Source of the DNA: UBA6182 sp964479585
GTDB taxonomy: Bacteria; Bacillota_I; Bacilli_A; Erysipelotrichales; Erysipelotrichaceae
NCBI GenBank assembly: GCA_964479585.1
Contig: CAYZMP010000032.1
Span: forward strand, 1-18,840
Length of the DNA stretch: 18,840 nt
Direction: 5' to 3'
The position numbers and the translations under genes were made by a program. The stretch's first letter is position 1. Every line of letters starts with the position of its first letter. The notes under the pieces are model-generated. The model searched no databases, had not been told where the DNA came from, and saw nothing but the letters and a program-made list of their open reading frames with translations. Positions 1-7,082 of this stretch are shown here, piece after piece.

Positions 1-22
1 GTTTTCTTCATAAACAAAAAAA

Positions 23-51
23 AGACTGTCGACTTTATTTGTCAACAGTCT
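23..51. other. Imperfect hairpin upstream of the first terminator
   Basis: Two 11-base arms (23-33 and 41-51) pair with a single C-A mismatch around a 7-base loop. An A-run at 15-23 lies on the left side, so the element resembles a terminator when read on the minus strand; on the plus strand no T-run follows it. No minus-strand gene that would need it is visible. It may be the 3' UTR structure of the upstream gene, in tandem with the hairpin at 53-77. Confidence 0.4.
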
Positions 52-52
52 G

Positions 53-77
53 AAAAGCACAATTTGTGCTTTTTTTT
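53..77 (+). terminator. Intrinsic terminator of the gene upstream of the window
   Basis: An 8-bp perfect stem (53-60 with 66-73) closes a 5-base loop and runs into eight T residues (70-77). This is a standard rho-independent terminator on the plus strand. It would end a plus-strand gene lying left of the window, so phoH probably has its own promoter. Confidence 0.75.
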
Positions 78-91
78 ATGAAAAAAAATAG

Positions 92-97
92 TATGAT
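92..97 (+). promoter_or_regulatory. Possible -10 element of phoH
   Basis: TATGAT (five of six to the TATAAT consensus) lies 21 bases before the TTG start and just after the preceding terminator. The region at -35 spacing is a T-run with no good TTGACA match. Transcription would start about at the ribosome binding site, giving a very short leader. This is a weak candidate, kept mainly because a terminator separates phoH from upstream genes. Confidence 0.3.
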
Positions 98-118
98 GAT
101 AGTAAAGGAGGGTGTATT

Positions 119-1066
119 TTGTATCAAAGTGAAATTACCTTAAATGAACTGAATGTTGATGAAGCTTTGCAACTGTATGGCGTAAATGACTCTAATCTAC
201 AGTTTTTAGAAACGCATTTTAACTGTGAGATACTTGCTCGCAATGGACAATGTTTAATTAAAGCGCAAAACAAAGAAACACTTGAAACAATCAAAGATAT
301 TTTAGATCAAGGATTAGCCATGATACGTGCAAATCAAGAGTTTAACTTGTCAAGTTTACAATACATGGTGGATGATACCAATAAAAAAATACCAGTGATG
401 ATAGACTTAAAAAAGACACCGGTTGCCAGTAACTTTAATGGAAAAATGATTTATCCTAAAACCTTTGGTCAACAGTTGTTTATTGAAACAATGAAAAAAC
501 ATGACATGGTGTTTGCCATTGGACCAGCAGGTACAGGAAAAACATATTTAGCGGTTGTGTATGCGGTTTATTGTTTAAAAAACAACCATGTAAAGAAAAT
601 TATATTAACACGTCCTGCTGTAGAAGCAGGGGAGAATCTCGGCTTTTTACCAGGAGATTTAAAAGAGAAAGTTGATCCGTATTTACGTCCACTTTATGAT
701 GCTTTGTATGATATGTTAGGTAGTGAAGCAACCAACAAATACATTGAAAAAGGTGTTATCGAAATCGCACCATTAGCTTATATGCGTGGTCGAACACTCG
801 ATCAAGCTTTTGTAATTTTAGATGAAGCTCAAAATACATTATCATCACAAATGAAAATGTTTCTTACTCGCATGGGTAACGAATCAAAAGTAGTTATTAC
901 AGGGGATATTACACAAATTGACTTGCGAAAAGATCAACTTTCAGGATTAATTGATGCACAACAACGTTTATCTGAGATACCAGAAATAGGGTTTGTTTAC
1001 TTGCATGAGTCAGATGTTGTACGACATCCATTGGTTAAAAAAATACTCGCAAAATACAAAGACTAA
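119..1066 (+). CDS. phoH: PhoH family ATPase
   Basis: This 315-residue protein belongs to the PhoH/PhoL family of P-loop ATPases, cytoplasmic proteins linked to RNA metabolism. The biochemical role is still loosely defined; the gene usually sits next to ybeY. Walker A is GPAGTGKT at residues 135-142 and Walker B is VILDEAQN at 232-239, followed by TGDITQIDL at 261-269, all typical of the family. The N-terminal 90 residues form the variable, KH-like part. The start is TTG at 119, chosen because a strong AAAGGAGGG site at 104-112 precedes it by 6 bases and no in-frame ATG is better placed. It is convergent with the transporter gene at 1076-2767 and shares its terminator. In many Firmicutes ybeY follows directly, but here the reversed transporter lies between them. 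Confidence 0.95.
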   Translation: MYQSEITLNELNVDEALQLYGVNDSNLQFLETHFNCEILARNGQCLIKAQNKETLETIKDILDQGLAMIRANQEFNLSSLQYMVDDTNKKIPVMIDLKKTPVASNFNGKMIYPKTFGQQLFIETMKKHDMVFAIGPAGTGKTYLAVVYAVYCLKNNHVKKIILTRPAVEAGENLGFLPGDLKEKVDPYLRPLYDALYDMLGSEATNKYIEKGVIEIAPLAYMRGRTLDQAFVILDEAQNTLSSQMKMFLTRMGNESKVVITGDITQIDLRKDQLSGLIDAQQRLSEIPEIGFVYLHESDVVRHPLVKKILAKYKD

Positions 1067-1093
1067 AAAAGAAAGTTATTCACTTTCTTTTTT
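1065..1093. terminator. Bidirectional terminator between phoH and the transporter
   Basis: The inverted repeat AAAAAAGAAAGT / ACTTTCTTTTTT surrounds a 5-base loop (1077-1081). The A-run on one side becomes the T-run on the other, so it works in both directions. It overlaps the 3' end of the phoH stop region and the last codons and stop of the minus-strand gene, a very economical convergent arrangement. Confidence 0.85.
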
Positions 1094-2767
1094 TGTTGGT
1101 TTAATATCGTGAGTTACATGAATGTTCACCGCATTTTTAGAGATGTTGCATGCGTGATCTCCAATACGTTCGATTGTACCTAAGATATCAACAAAGATTG
1201 AGCCACCCACTTCAGCACGACACTCATCACTTGCCATACGGTTAAAGTGTTTTTGACGGGCTTTGTATTCTAATAAGTCTAAGTAATTTTCATCTTCTAA
1301 GATAGAATTATGCAAACTAAAGTCTTTTTCATGGTAAATTCGTAGCGCTCGATTCAGCATGTGCAACACTAAATCATGCATTTGTATAACATCATCGATT
1401 GCAGCTTGTGATAATTCTTCTTTCGCATCAAAGATGAGCTCATAAAATTCGATAAGGTTGGTGGATAAATCACCAATACGTTCTAGATTTTTAACGACTT
1501 GTAAATTGGTGGTGTATTCTTCTAAATCCGTTTCACTTAAATTTTCTTTCGCTATTAACAACAAATAATCAGTAATCTTTGTATCTAGAGAGTTAATAAT
1601 GGATTCAAGTTGCATAACTGCTTCATGATCGGTGTTGTTGCCATTGAGTAAGTATTTTTTTGTATCTTCAAACGCTTCAATAACGATATCACCCATTTTT
1701 AATATGTTGTTTTTCGATATTGTTAGAGCAGCAGCAGGCAATGATTTAATTAGTTCAAGATCTAAGTTAATATCAATCTCACGAAACTCCACTTCATCAC
1801 CTTTAATAAAGTGACGAACAAGTTTAACCATTTGATTAACTAAAGGATACATAATTAAGGTTGCAATGATATTGAAAATAATATGAGCGACTGAGATTTG
1901 CATCATTTCATTTAAATGGAAATAATTCGATATCCATAAATCAAACTGAATAAATTGCCGCAACAACAACATTCCAGCAATAGTGCCACCCACATTAAAC
2001 ATCGTATGTATACCAGCAGCTCGTTTAGAAGCTAATGAGCCACCTAATGCTGCAAGTATAGCAGTAATCGTCGTTCCTATGTTTGAACCAAAAACAAAGG
2101 GTAGAGCCGCTTGTAAGTCCATACCACCAGATTCATAAATCTTTTGTACAATCCCAATCATGGCTGAAGAAGATTGAATTAATGCCGTCATGACAATACC
2201 ACCAGAAAGAGCAAACAGTGGATAATCGGACATGGATTTAGTAATGGTCGTAAAAAATTCAATTTGTGATAATAACTTTAATTCATCACCCATTGTTTTT
2301 AAACCAAAAAACATAATCCCAAAACCTAAAATGGAATTACCAATGTACTTTGTTTTTTTGCGTTTACTAAATAAAACAAGGGAAGCCCCAATAAAGATAA
2401 TATACAAGGCGAAATTTTCTATTTTTAAACCAATTAAAAAAGAAGTGACAGTAGTACCGACATTGGCCCCCATAATGATACCAACTGATTGTTCTAAACG
2501 CATTAAACCAGCACGAACAAAACCAATTGTAATAGCTGTGGTTGCTGAAGAGGATTGAATTAAGATAGTAATGGCTGCACCAACCAAGATACCCATGTAT
2601 ATTTTTGAGGTGTAACGATCTATATAATCACGTAGTTTATCACCAGCTACAGCTTTTAAACCATCCCCCATAAATTTGATTCCAAAAAGGAATAAACCAA
2701 ATCCACCGAGAACATAGTCCCACCGGATGATAGAATTTGAAAAAAAGGACAATATCGAATCAAGCAT
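1076..2767 (-). CDS. Na+/phosphate cotransporter family protein with PhoU-like C-terminal domain
   Basis: This 563-residue membrane protein is of the NptA/Na-Pi cotransporter type (PF02690), expected to move inorganic phosphate across the cytoplasmic membrane with sodium. The two inverted-repeat halves are visible: QSSSATT at residues 71-77 with GANVGTT at 100-106, then QSSSA at 198-202 with GSNIGTT at 227-233. These QSSS motifs form the substrate region in the family. Hydrophobic segments cover about residues 17-315. The last about 230 residues are soluble and helical and look like a PhoU domain, a common fusion. The ATG at 2767 follows AAGGAG (complement of 2774-2779) by 6 bases. It is the only minus-strand gene in the window and splits phoH from ybeY. 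Whether it takes up or exports phosphate, or senses it through the PhoU part, cannot be read from sequence. Confidence 0.92.
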   Translation of the reverse strand: MLDSILSFFSNSIIRWDYVLGGFGLFLFGIKFMGDGLKAVAGDKLRDYIDRYTSKIYMGILVGAAITILIQSSSATTAITIGFVRAGLMRLEQSVGIIMGANVGTTVTSFLIGLKIENFALYIIFIGASLVLFSKRKKTKYIGNSILGFGIMFFGLKTMGDELKLLSQIEFFTTITKSMSDYPLFALSGGIVMTALIQSSSAMIGIVQKIYESGGMDLQAALPFVFGSNIGTTITAILAALGGSLASKRAAGIHTMFNVGGTIAGMLLLRQFIQFDLWISNYFHLNEMMQISVAHIIFNIIATLIMYPLVNQMVKLVRHFIKGDEVEFREIDINLDLELIKSLPAAALTISKNNILKMGDIVIEAFEDTKKYLLNGNNTDHEAVMQLESIINSLDTKITDYLLLIAKENLSETDLEEYTTNLQVVKNLERIGDLSTNLIEFYELIFDAKEELSQAAIDDVIQMHDLVLHMLNRALRIYHEKDFSLHNSILEDENYLDLLEYKARQKHFNRMASDECRAEVGGSIFVDILGTIERIGDHACNISKNAVNIHVTHDIKPTKKESE

Positions 2768-2790
2768 AGTTTTCTCCTTAGTTCATAGCC

Positions 2791-2799
2791 ATTTTAACA
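2791..2799 (-). promoter_or_regulatory. Extended -10 promoter of the phosphate transporter gene
   Basis: Read on the minus strand, the sequence is TG-T-TAAAAT, an extended -10 with one mismatch to TATAAT. The predicted start of transcription lies a few bases before the AAGGAG site of the transporter gene. The -35 region has only a poor match. It sits in the 123-base divergent region shared with the ybeY promoter. Confidence 0.45.
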
Positions 2800-2862
2800 C
2801 AAATCATGCTTATTAAATCAGATTTCTTTGATATTATCAACGATTTTTTTAAAGGGTTAATA

Positions 2863-2871
2863 TGGTATAAT
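2863..2871 (+). promoter_or_regulatory. Extended -10 promoter of the ybeY-to-nfo run
   Basis: TGGTATAAT is a perfect extended -10 (TG, one base, TATAAT) 20 bases before the ybeY ATG. The -35 position is T-rich with no clear TTGACA, which extended -10 promoters tolerate. This is the only strong promoter before the long co-directional gene run, so it probably drives at least ybeY, dgkA, cdd, era and recO. Confidence 0.6.
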
Positions 2872-2890
2872 CATACAAGAAGGAGTGTGT

Positions 2891-3340
2891 ATGAACGTAA
2901 ACTTTATAAATCAAAGCAATCAACGAAAATTTAGTAACTACAAAAAAGATTGCAATGACATTTTTAACCAGTGTAAAGAACGCTTTAATCTACCAAAACA
3001 AACAACCGTTAGTTGTATTTTAGTGGATGATATGACAATGCATCAATACAATCACACCTACCGAAACAAAGACTATGCAACCGATGTGTTGACGTTTGTG
3101 GATGATCAAGATGAGTCTTATTTAGGGGATGTTATTATTAATGTCGTTGCACTAGAAAAACAAGCAAAAGAATACGATCATACCATTAAACGAGAAATGT
3201 GTTTTCTTTTTGCCCATGGACTATTACACACCCTTGGATTTGATCATCAAAACGAGCAAGAAGAAGCAATTATGATTGCTCATCAAAAGGAGATATTACA
3301 GCATGTTTCTAAAAGAAGCTATCGAAAATCTAACCGCTAA
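2891..3340 (+). CDS. ybeY: Endoribonuclease YbeY (rRNA maturation factor)
   Basis: YbeY is a zinc-dependent endoribonuclease that takes part in 16S rRNA 3'-end maturation and 70S ribosome quality control. The 149-residue product carries the signature HGLLHTLGFDH at residues 109-119, whose three histidines (109, 113, 119) bind the metal, and the conserved stretch around YRNKDYATDVLTF (57-69). I start at ATG 2891, not the GTG at 2885: AGAAGGAG at 2878-2885 is the ribosome binding site and the GTG would overlap it. It is the first gene of the long run. Its 3' end overlaps dgkA by 38 bases, which implies translational coupling. PhoH, its usual neighbour, is one gene upstream across the reversed transporter. 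Confidence 0.95.
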   Translation: MNVNFINQSNQRKFSNYKKDCNDIFNQCKERFNLPKQTTVSCILVDDMTMHQYNHTYRNKDYATDVLTFVDDQDESYLGDVIINVVALEKQAKEYDHTIKREMCFLFAHGLLHTLGFDHQNEQEEAIMIAHQKEILQHVSKRSYRKSNR

Positions 3341-3668
3341 ATTTAAGCATGCCATAGCTGGTGTATTTGGTGGTATTGCTCATGATCGATCACTTAGAAT
3401 ACATTACATCATTGCTTTGCTTGTCATTGTTGTGTTTTATGTGCTTAAGGTGACTTTTATTGAATGGGCACTTATCTTTTTAGGGATAGGCATTGTGATT
3501 GGTTTAGAATATTTAAACAGTTCAATTGAGTTGTTATGCGATCATGTAGAAGAAGAATACCATGATACGATTAAAAAAATAAAAGATTTTGGGGCAGCTG
3601 CTGTATTTGTTTCCTCTATCTTTGTGGCTTTGATGGGTATCGTAATTATCATACAGTATATAGGATAG
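3303..3668 (+). CDS. dgkA: Diacylglycerol/undecaprenol kinase (DgkA family)
   Basis: This small integral membrane kinase phosphorylates diacylglycerol or, in Gram-positives, undecaprenol, feeding lipid carrier and phospholipid pools. The 121-residue protein has three predicted transmembrane helices (about 33-50, 52-69, 97-119). It has the family motif ExxNSSIExxxD at 69-80 and KDFGAAAVF at 94-102. I start at ATG 3303 because AAAAGGAG at 3285-3292 precedes it and the N-terminus then matches family length; the in-frame ATG at 3276 would add nine residues without a binding site. It overlaps ybeY by 38 bases. By analogy with Firmicutes DgkA the substrate is more likely undecaprenol, but sequence alone does not decide that. 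Confidence 0.93.
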   Translation: MFLKEAIENLTAKFKHAIAGVFGGIAHDRSLRIHYIIALLVIVVFYVLKVTFIEWALIFLGIGIVIGLEYLNSSIELLCDHVEEEYHDTIKKIKDFGAAAVFVSSIFVALMGIVIIIQYIG

Positions 3669-3678
3669 GAGAAAATAA

Positions 3679-4077
3679 ATGGAAGTAGAAAAAATTGTAG
3701 AAAAAGCGTTTGAAGCGATGGAAAACGCATACGCACCATATTCACATTATCATGTAGGGTCATGTGTCTTAACCAAAGATGGAAATACCTTTATTGGTGC
3801 AAACATAGAAAATGCCTCTTATGGTGCGACTAATTGTGGAGAAAGAAGTGCAATCTTTGCAGCATATTCTCACGGTTATCGCCAACAAGATATTGCATCC
3901 ATTGCGATTGTTAGTGATGGAGACTTATTAGCTGGGCCATGTGGTATTTGTCGTCAAGTGTTGTCTGAATTGTTATTAGAAGACACTCCGATTTATTTAA
4001 GCAATAAAAAAGAGTTTAAGCAAACAAGCATAAAAGAATTGTTGCCGATGCGATTTACAAGTGAGGATCTCAAGTGA
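3679..4077 (+). CDS. cdd: Cytidine deaminase
   Basis: This enzyme hydrolyses cytidine or deoxycytidine to uridine or deoxyuridine in pyrimidine salvage. The 132-residue length fits the small homotetrameric form. The zinc site is complete: C53 and catalytic E55 in TNCGERSA, then C88 and C91 in PCGICRQ. The residue between C53 and E55 is Gly where Ala is usual, a mild change. The ATG at 3679 follows AGGAG (3667-3671), which overlaps the dgkA stop codon. The 3' end shares four bases with the GTG start of era, so the two are probably translationally coupled. The placement between dgkA and era is the usual one in Bacillus-like genomes. Confidence 0.95.
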   Translation: MEVEKIVEKAFEAMENAYAPYSHYHVGSCVLTKDGNTFIGANIENASYGATNCGERSAIFAAYSHGYRQQDIASIAIVSDGDLLAGPCGICRQVLSELLLEDTPIYLSNKKEFKQTSIKELLPMRFTSEDLK

Positions 4078-4964
4078 GTTACAAAAGTGGCTACATTGGT
4101 TTAATAGGTCTTCCCAATGCCGGTAAATCAACGCTTTTAAATACCATTTTGCAACAAAAGATTGCAATAGTATCTTCAAAAGCACAAACCACACGTCATG
4201 TCATTGTTGGTGTGTATCATAAAGAAGACATGCAAATTGTGTTTATGGATACTCCTGGTTTTCATCAAGTAGGGGATGGCTTAAGTAAACAAATGGTTAA
4301 AGCAACAAGCACAACCATTCCGGATGTGGATATTATTTACTTTTTAATTGATGCTAAAAGAAAACCAAATCTAAATGACAAGCGTTTGTTAACAGTTATT
4401 GAAAAAGCTAATAAAAAGGTGTTTTTAGTAGTTAATAAAATTGATGAACTATCCAAAGAGAAGCTTATTGAACAACTACTCTTGTGGAGTAAAGAGTATG
4501 CTTTTGATGAAGTTATTCCAATTTCTGCTTTGCACAATGAAAACATTGATAAATTATTAGACATTAGTAAACAATATTTACCTGAAGGTATGCCATTTTA
4601 CATGGAAGATACACTAACAACACAAAGTGAAAAAACACTCATAGGTGAGATCATTCGTGAAAAAGTTTTGCACTTAACCAATCAAGAGATTCCTCATAGT
4701 GTTGCGGTAGTGTTAGATGATGTGGAGTTTAGTGAGAATCGCTTAAGTATTATGGCAAGTATTATTGTCGATAAAGATTCACAAAAGGGAATATTAATTG
4801 GTAAAAACGGATCAAAGAAAAATGAAATCATTCGTTTAGCATCGATGGAACTAAGACGGTTGTATCAAATGAAAGTGATGTTAACACTGTTTGTAAAGGT
4901 TGAAAAGAACTGGCGTAATAAGGCAAGCCGTTTAATGGAATACGGTTATCATAACGATCAATAA
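4074..4964 (+). CDS. era: GTPase Era
   Basis: Era is an essential GTPase that binds the 3' end of 16S rRNA and assists assembly of the small ribosomal subunit. The 296-residue protein has G1 GLPNAGKST (12-20), G3 DTPG (59-62), G4 NKID (121-124) and G5 SAL (151-153). A C-terminal KH domain carries GILIGKNG at 239-246. The start is GTG at 4074, in a GTGA overlap with the cdd stop, preceded by GAGGA at 4063-4067. The 3' end overlaps recO by one base (TAATG). It works in the same pathway as YbeY, encoded upstream in the same run. Confidence 0.97.
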   Translation: MSYKSGYIGLIGLPNAGKSTLLNTILQQKIAIVSSKAQTTRHVIVGVYHKEDMQIVFMDTPGFHQVGDGLSKQMVKATSTTIPDVDIIYFLIDAKRKPNLNDKRLLTVIEKANKKVFLVVNKIDELSKEKLIEQLLLWSKEYAFDEVIPISALHNENIDKLLDISKQYLPEGMPFYMEDTLTTQSEKTLIGEIIREKVLHLTNQEIPHSVAVVLDDVEFSENRLSIMASIIVDKDSQKGILIGKNGSKKNEIIRLASMELRRLYQMKVMLTLFVKVEKNWRNKASRLMEYGYHNDQ

Positions 4965-5677
4965 TGAATGAGACAGTTACGTTAATTATTTTAGATCGAA
5001 ACAGTTATCAAGAACACGATGCTTTGCTTACTTGTTTTATCAAAGGAATCGGAGTAACAACTCTGATTGCAAAAGGTGCTAATAAGCCAACGAGCAAATA
5101 TGGATCACTGCTTCAACCTACGTATGTTTTACAAGCGCTTATTGATTTAAAAAAGGGGATTTCTCTTTTTAAAAGCGCATCGTTAATAAAACATTATAAA
5201 CAACTAGAAACAACACTAGCACCACTTGCCGTTGCATCCTTTATATGTAAAGTTCTAGCAATCAATGCCATGGACGATAAATACCTTGTGGATTTTGATA
5301 CGTTGGATAATTATTTATCCAAACTCAATGAAAAAAACACATACACACTATTAACACACTTTCTTATGATGTTAGCAAAAAAAATGGGTGTCGCCATGTA
5401 TTTAGATGGCTGTGTGATTTGCAATGAGCAAAAGATTGTCGCAGTATCAAGTGAAGTAGGTGGTTTTTTATGCCAGCAACACGCTCATTTAGCTACTTTA
5501 GAACACCAGCAAGTTAACTTTTATCGACAACTTCGCTGCTTAGACAAAGCAACCTTAGATCAGGTTGATTTATGTCCTTATGCAACTACAACACAACATG
5601 TTCAACTATACATGGACTTATTGGATGAAACTTGCACAATTCCATGGAAAAATTGGCAATTCATACAACAAATATAA
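4964..5677 (+). CDS. recO: DNA repair protein RecO
   Basis: RecO is a recombination mediator that, with RecR, loads RecA on single-stranded DNA covered by SSB and also promotes strand annealing. The 237-residue product has the N-terminal OB-fold region (about 1-80), a helical middle, and a probable zinc site formed by C150, C153, C170 and H173. The ATG overlaps the era stop by one base, so there is no separate ribosome binding site and coupling is likely. RecO can also act in natural transformation through RecA loading, which fits a genome that carries comG, but no direct regulatory link is seen. Confidence 0.93.
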   Translation: MNETVTLIILDRNSYQEHDALLTCFIKGIGVTTLIAKGANKPTSKYGSLLQPTYVLQALIDLKKGISLFKSASLIKHYKQLETTLAPLAVASFICKVLAINAMDDKYLVDFDTLDNYLSKLNEKNTYTLLTHFLMMLAKKMGVAMYLDGCVICNEQKIVAVSSEVGGFLCQQHAHLATLEHQQVNFYRQLRCLDKATLDQVDLCPYATTTQHVQLYMDLLDETCTIPWKNWQFIQQI

Positions 5678-5683
5678 TATAAT
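5653..5683 (+). promoter_or_regulatory. Possible internal promoter before glyS
   Basis: TTGGCA (5653-5658) and TATAAT (5678-5683) are separated by 19 bases, wider than ideal; a second TATAAT at 5673-5678 gives 14. The element overlaps the recO stop codon. It could give glyS and the genes after it transcription independent of the ybeY promoter. AT-rich sequence makes chance matches likely. Confidence 0.35.
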
Positions 5684-5711
5684 AGTATATTGATAGAGTA
5701 AGGGGATGACT

Positions 5712-7079
5712 ATGAAAAAATTTAGTAACGAACAAATTATTTCACATTTAAAAACATCAGGATTTGTGTTTCAAGGTTCTGAAATTTATGGAGGATTAGC
5801 AAACACGTGGGATTTTGGACCACTTGGGGTAGAAGTAAAGAAAAACATCAAAGATATTTGGTGGCAAAAGTTTGTGCGCGAAAGTCGTTATAATGTGGGT
5901 ATTCAATCCGCTATATTAATGAACCCGCAAGTATGGGAGGCAAGTGGGCATTTAAAAACTTTTGCAGATCCTTTAATGGATTGTAAATCATGTAAAACTC
6001 GCCATCGTGCAGATAAACTAATTGAAGAAGCATTGCACATTAATGCAGCTACAATGAGTTTTAAAGAGATGGAAGAGATCATTGCAAAAGAAAATATCGT
6101 ATGTCCTAACTGCAACAAAAGTGATTTTACCAATATCCGTCAATTTAATTTGATGTTTAAAACCTTTCAAGGAGTTTTAGAAGATGGTAGTTCGACTATT
6201 TATTTACGTCCTGAAACTGCACAAGGAATCTTCGTCAACTTTAACCAAGTTCAACGTTCCATGCGTAAAAAAATTCCATTTGGTGTTGCTCAAATTGGAA
6301 AATCATTTAGAAACGAAATCACACCTGGTAACTTCATCTTTAGAACACGTGAGTTTGAACAAATGGAACTAGAATTTTTCACTCATCCAAGCAAAGACAT
6401 CGAGTGGTATGAATATTGGCAGAAATTTTGCTTTGATTGGTTACTTGATTTAGGTTTATCAAGGGAAAATCTCCGTATTCGCGAACATGATAAAGAGGAG
6501 CTATCACACTATTCAGTCGCAACAAGTGATATTGAGTATAAATATCCTTGGGGTTGGGATGAAATGTGGGGTATTGCCGATCGTACTGATTTTGATTTGC
6601 GTTCACATCAAGAACATTCAAAAGAATCCATGGAATACTTTGATCCAACAACCAATGAAAAATACATTCCATATTGTGTTGAACCATCGGTTGGTGTCGA
6701 ACGGTTGTTTTTTGCGTTTATGGCAGAAGCCTTAGTGGAAGAACAACTTGAAAAAGATACTCGAATTGTATGTAAATTGCATCCTGCATTAGCGCCATAT
6801 AAAGTTGCCATCTTGCCACTATCAAAACAATTAAATGAGCAAGCTATGGAAGTGTTTGATGTTTGTGCTAAACATTTTTCAAGCACATACGATGAAACAG
6901 CTAGCATTGGAAAACGCTATCGACGTCAAGATGCTATTGGTACACCACTTTGTGTTACGTATGATTTTGAAAGTAATGATGATCAGTGTGTGACTATTCG
7001 TGATCGTGATAGCATGAAACAAGAACGTGTACCGATTGCTGAGTTAGTCAGTGTTATTTCAGAGAGGATAAAACTATAA
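5712..7079 (+). CDS. glyS: Glycyl-tRNA synthetase, dimeric (eukaryote/archaea-like) type
   Basis: This class II enzyme charges tRNA-Gly with glycine. The single-polypeptide form is the alpha-2 type, not the tetrameric GlyQ/GlyS pair. The 455-residue protein shows motif 1 near GGLANTWDFGPLG (27-39), a zinc-knuckle insertion with C91, C94, C131 and C134, motif 2 with FRNE at 199-202, and motif 3 with PSVGVERLFFAF at 324-335. An anticodon-binding domain covers about 360-455. I start at ATG 5712: AAGGGG at 5700-5705 is six bases away, whereas the ATG at 5706 abuts that site. No T-box leader is present, since only 34 bases separate it from recO. Confidence 0.97.
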   Translation: MKKFSNEQIISHLKTSGFVFQGSEIYGGLANTWDFGPLGVEVKKNIKDIWWQKFVRESRYNVGIQSAILMNPQVWEASGHLKTFADPLMDCKSCKTRHRADKLIEEALHINAATMSFKEMEEIIAKENIVCPNCNKSDFTNIRQFNLMFKTFQGVLEDGSSTIYLRPETAQGIFVNFNQVQRSMRKKIPFGVAQIGKSFRNEITPGNFIFRTREFEQMELEFFTHPSKDIEWYEYWQKFCFDWLLDLGLSRENLRIREHDKEELSHYSVATSDIEYKYPWGWDEMWGIADRTDFDLRSHQEHSKESMEYFDPTTNEKYIPYCVEPSVGVERLFFAFMAEALVEEQLEKDTRIVCKLHPALAPYKVAILPLSKQLNEQAMEVFDVCAKHFSSTYDETASIGKRYRRQDAIGTPLCVTYDFESNDDQCVTIRDRDSMKQERVPIAELVSVISERIKL

Positions 7080-7082
7080 TAC

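Noticed and set aside
1632..2558. Plus-strand open frames opposite the transporter gene (1632-1814 and 2232-2558)
   Set aside because: They are antisense to a well-supported family gene, have no ribosome binding sites and their translations look like the complement of membrane-protein codons.
1065..2890. Transporter gene as recent mobile insertion
   Set aside because: No transposase, direct repeats, inverted ends or integrase lie nearby, and its base composition looks like its neighbours.
3542..4194. Minus-strand frames across dgkA, cdd and era
   Set aside because: Antisense to three clear genes; no promoter or ribosome binding site on that strand.
5678..5711. T-box riboswitch ahead of glyS
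   Set aside because: Only 34 bases separate recO and glyS, far too short for a T-box, and no T-box sequence is seen.
5903..6907. Several open frames on both strands inside glyS (for example 6379-6687 minus and 6487-6735 plus)
   Set aside because: glyS motifs are continuous through the whole region; the other frames have no recognisable domain and no start signals.
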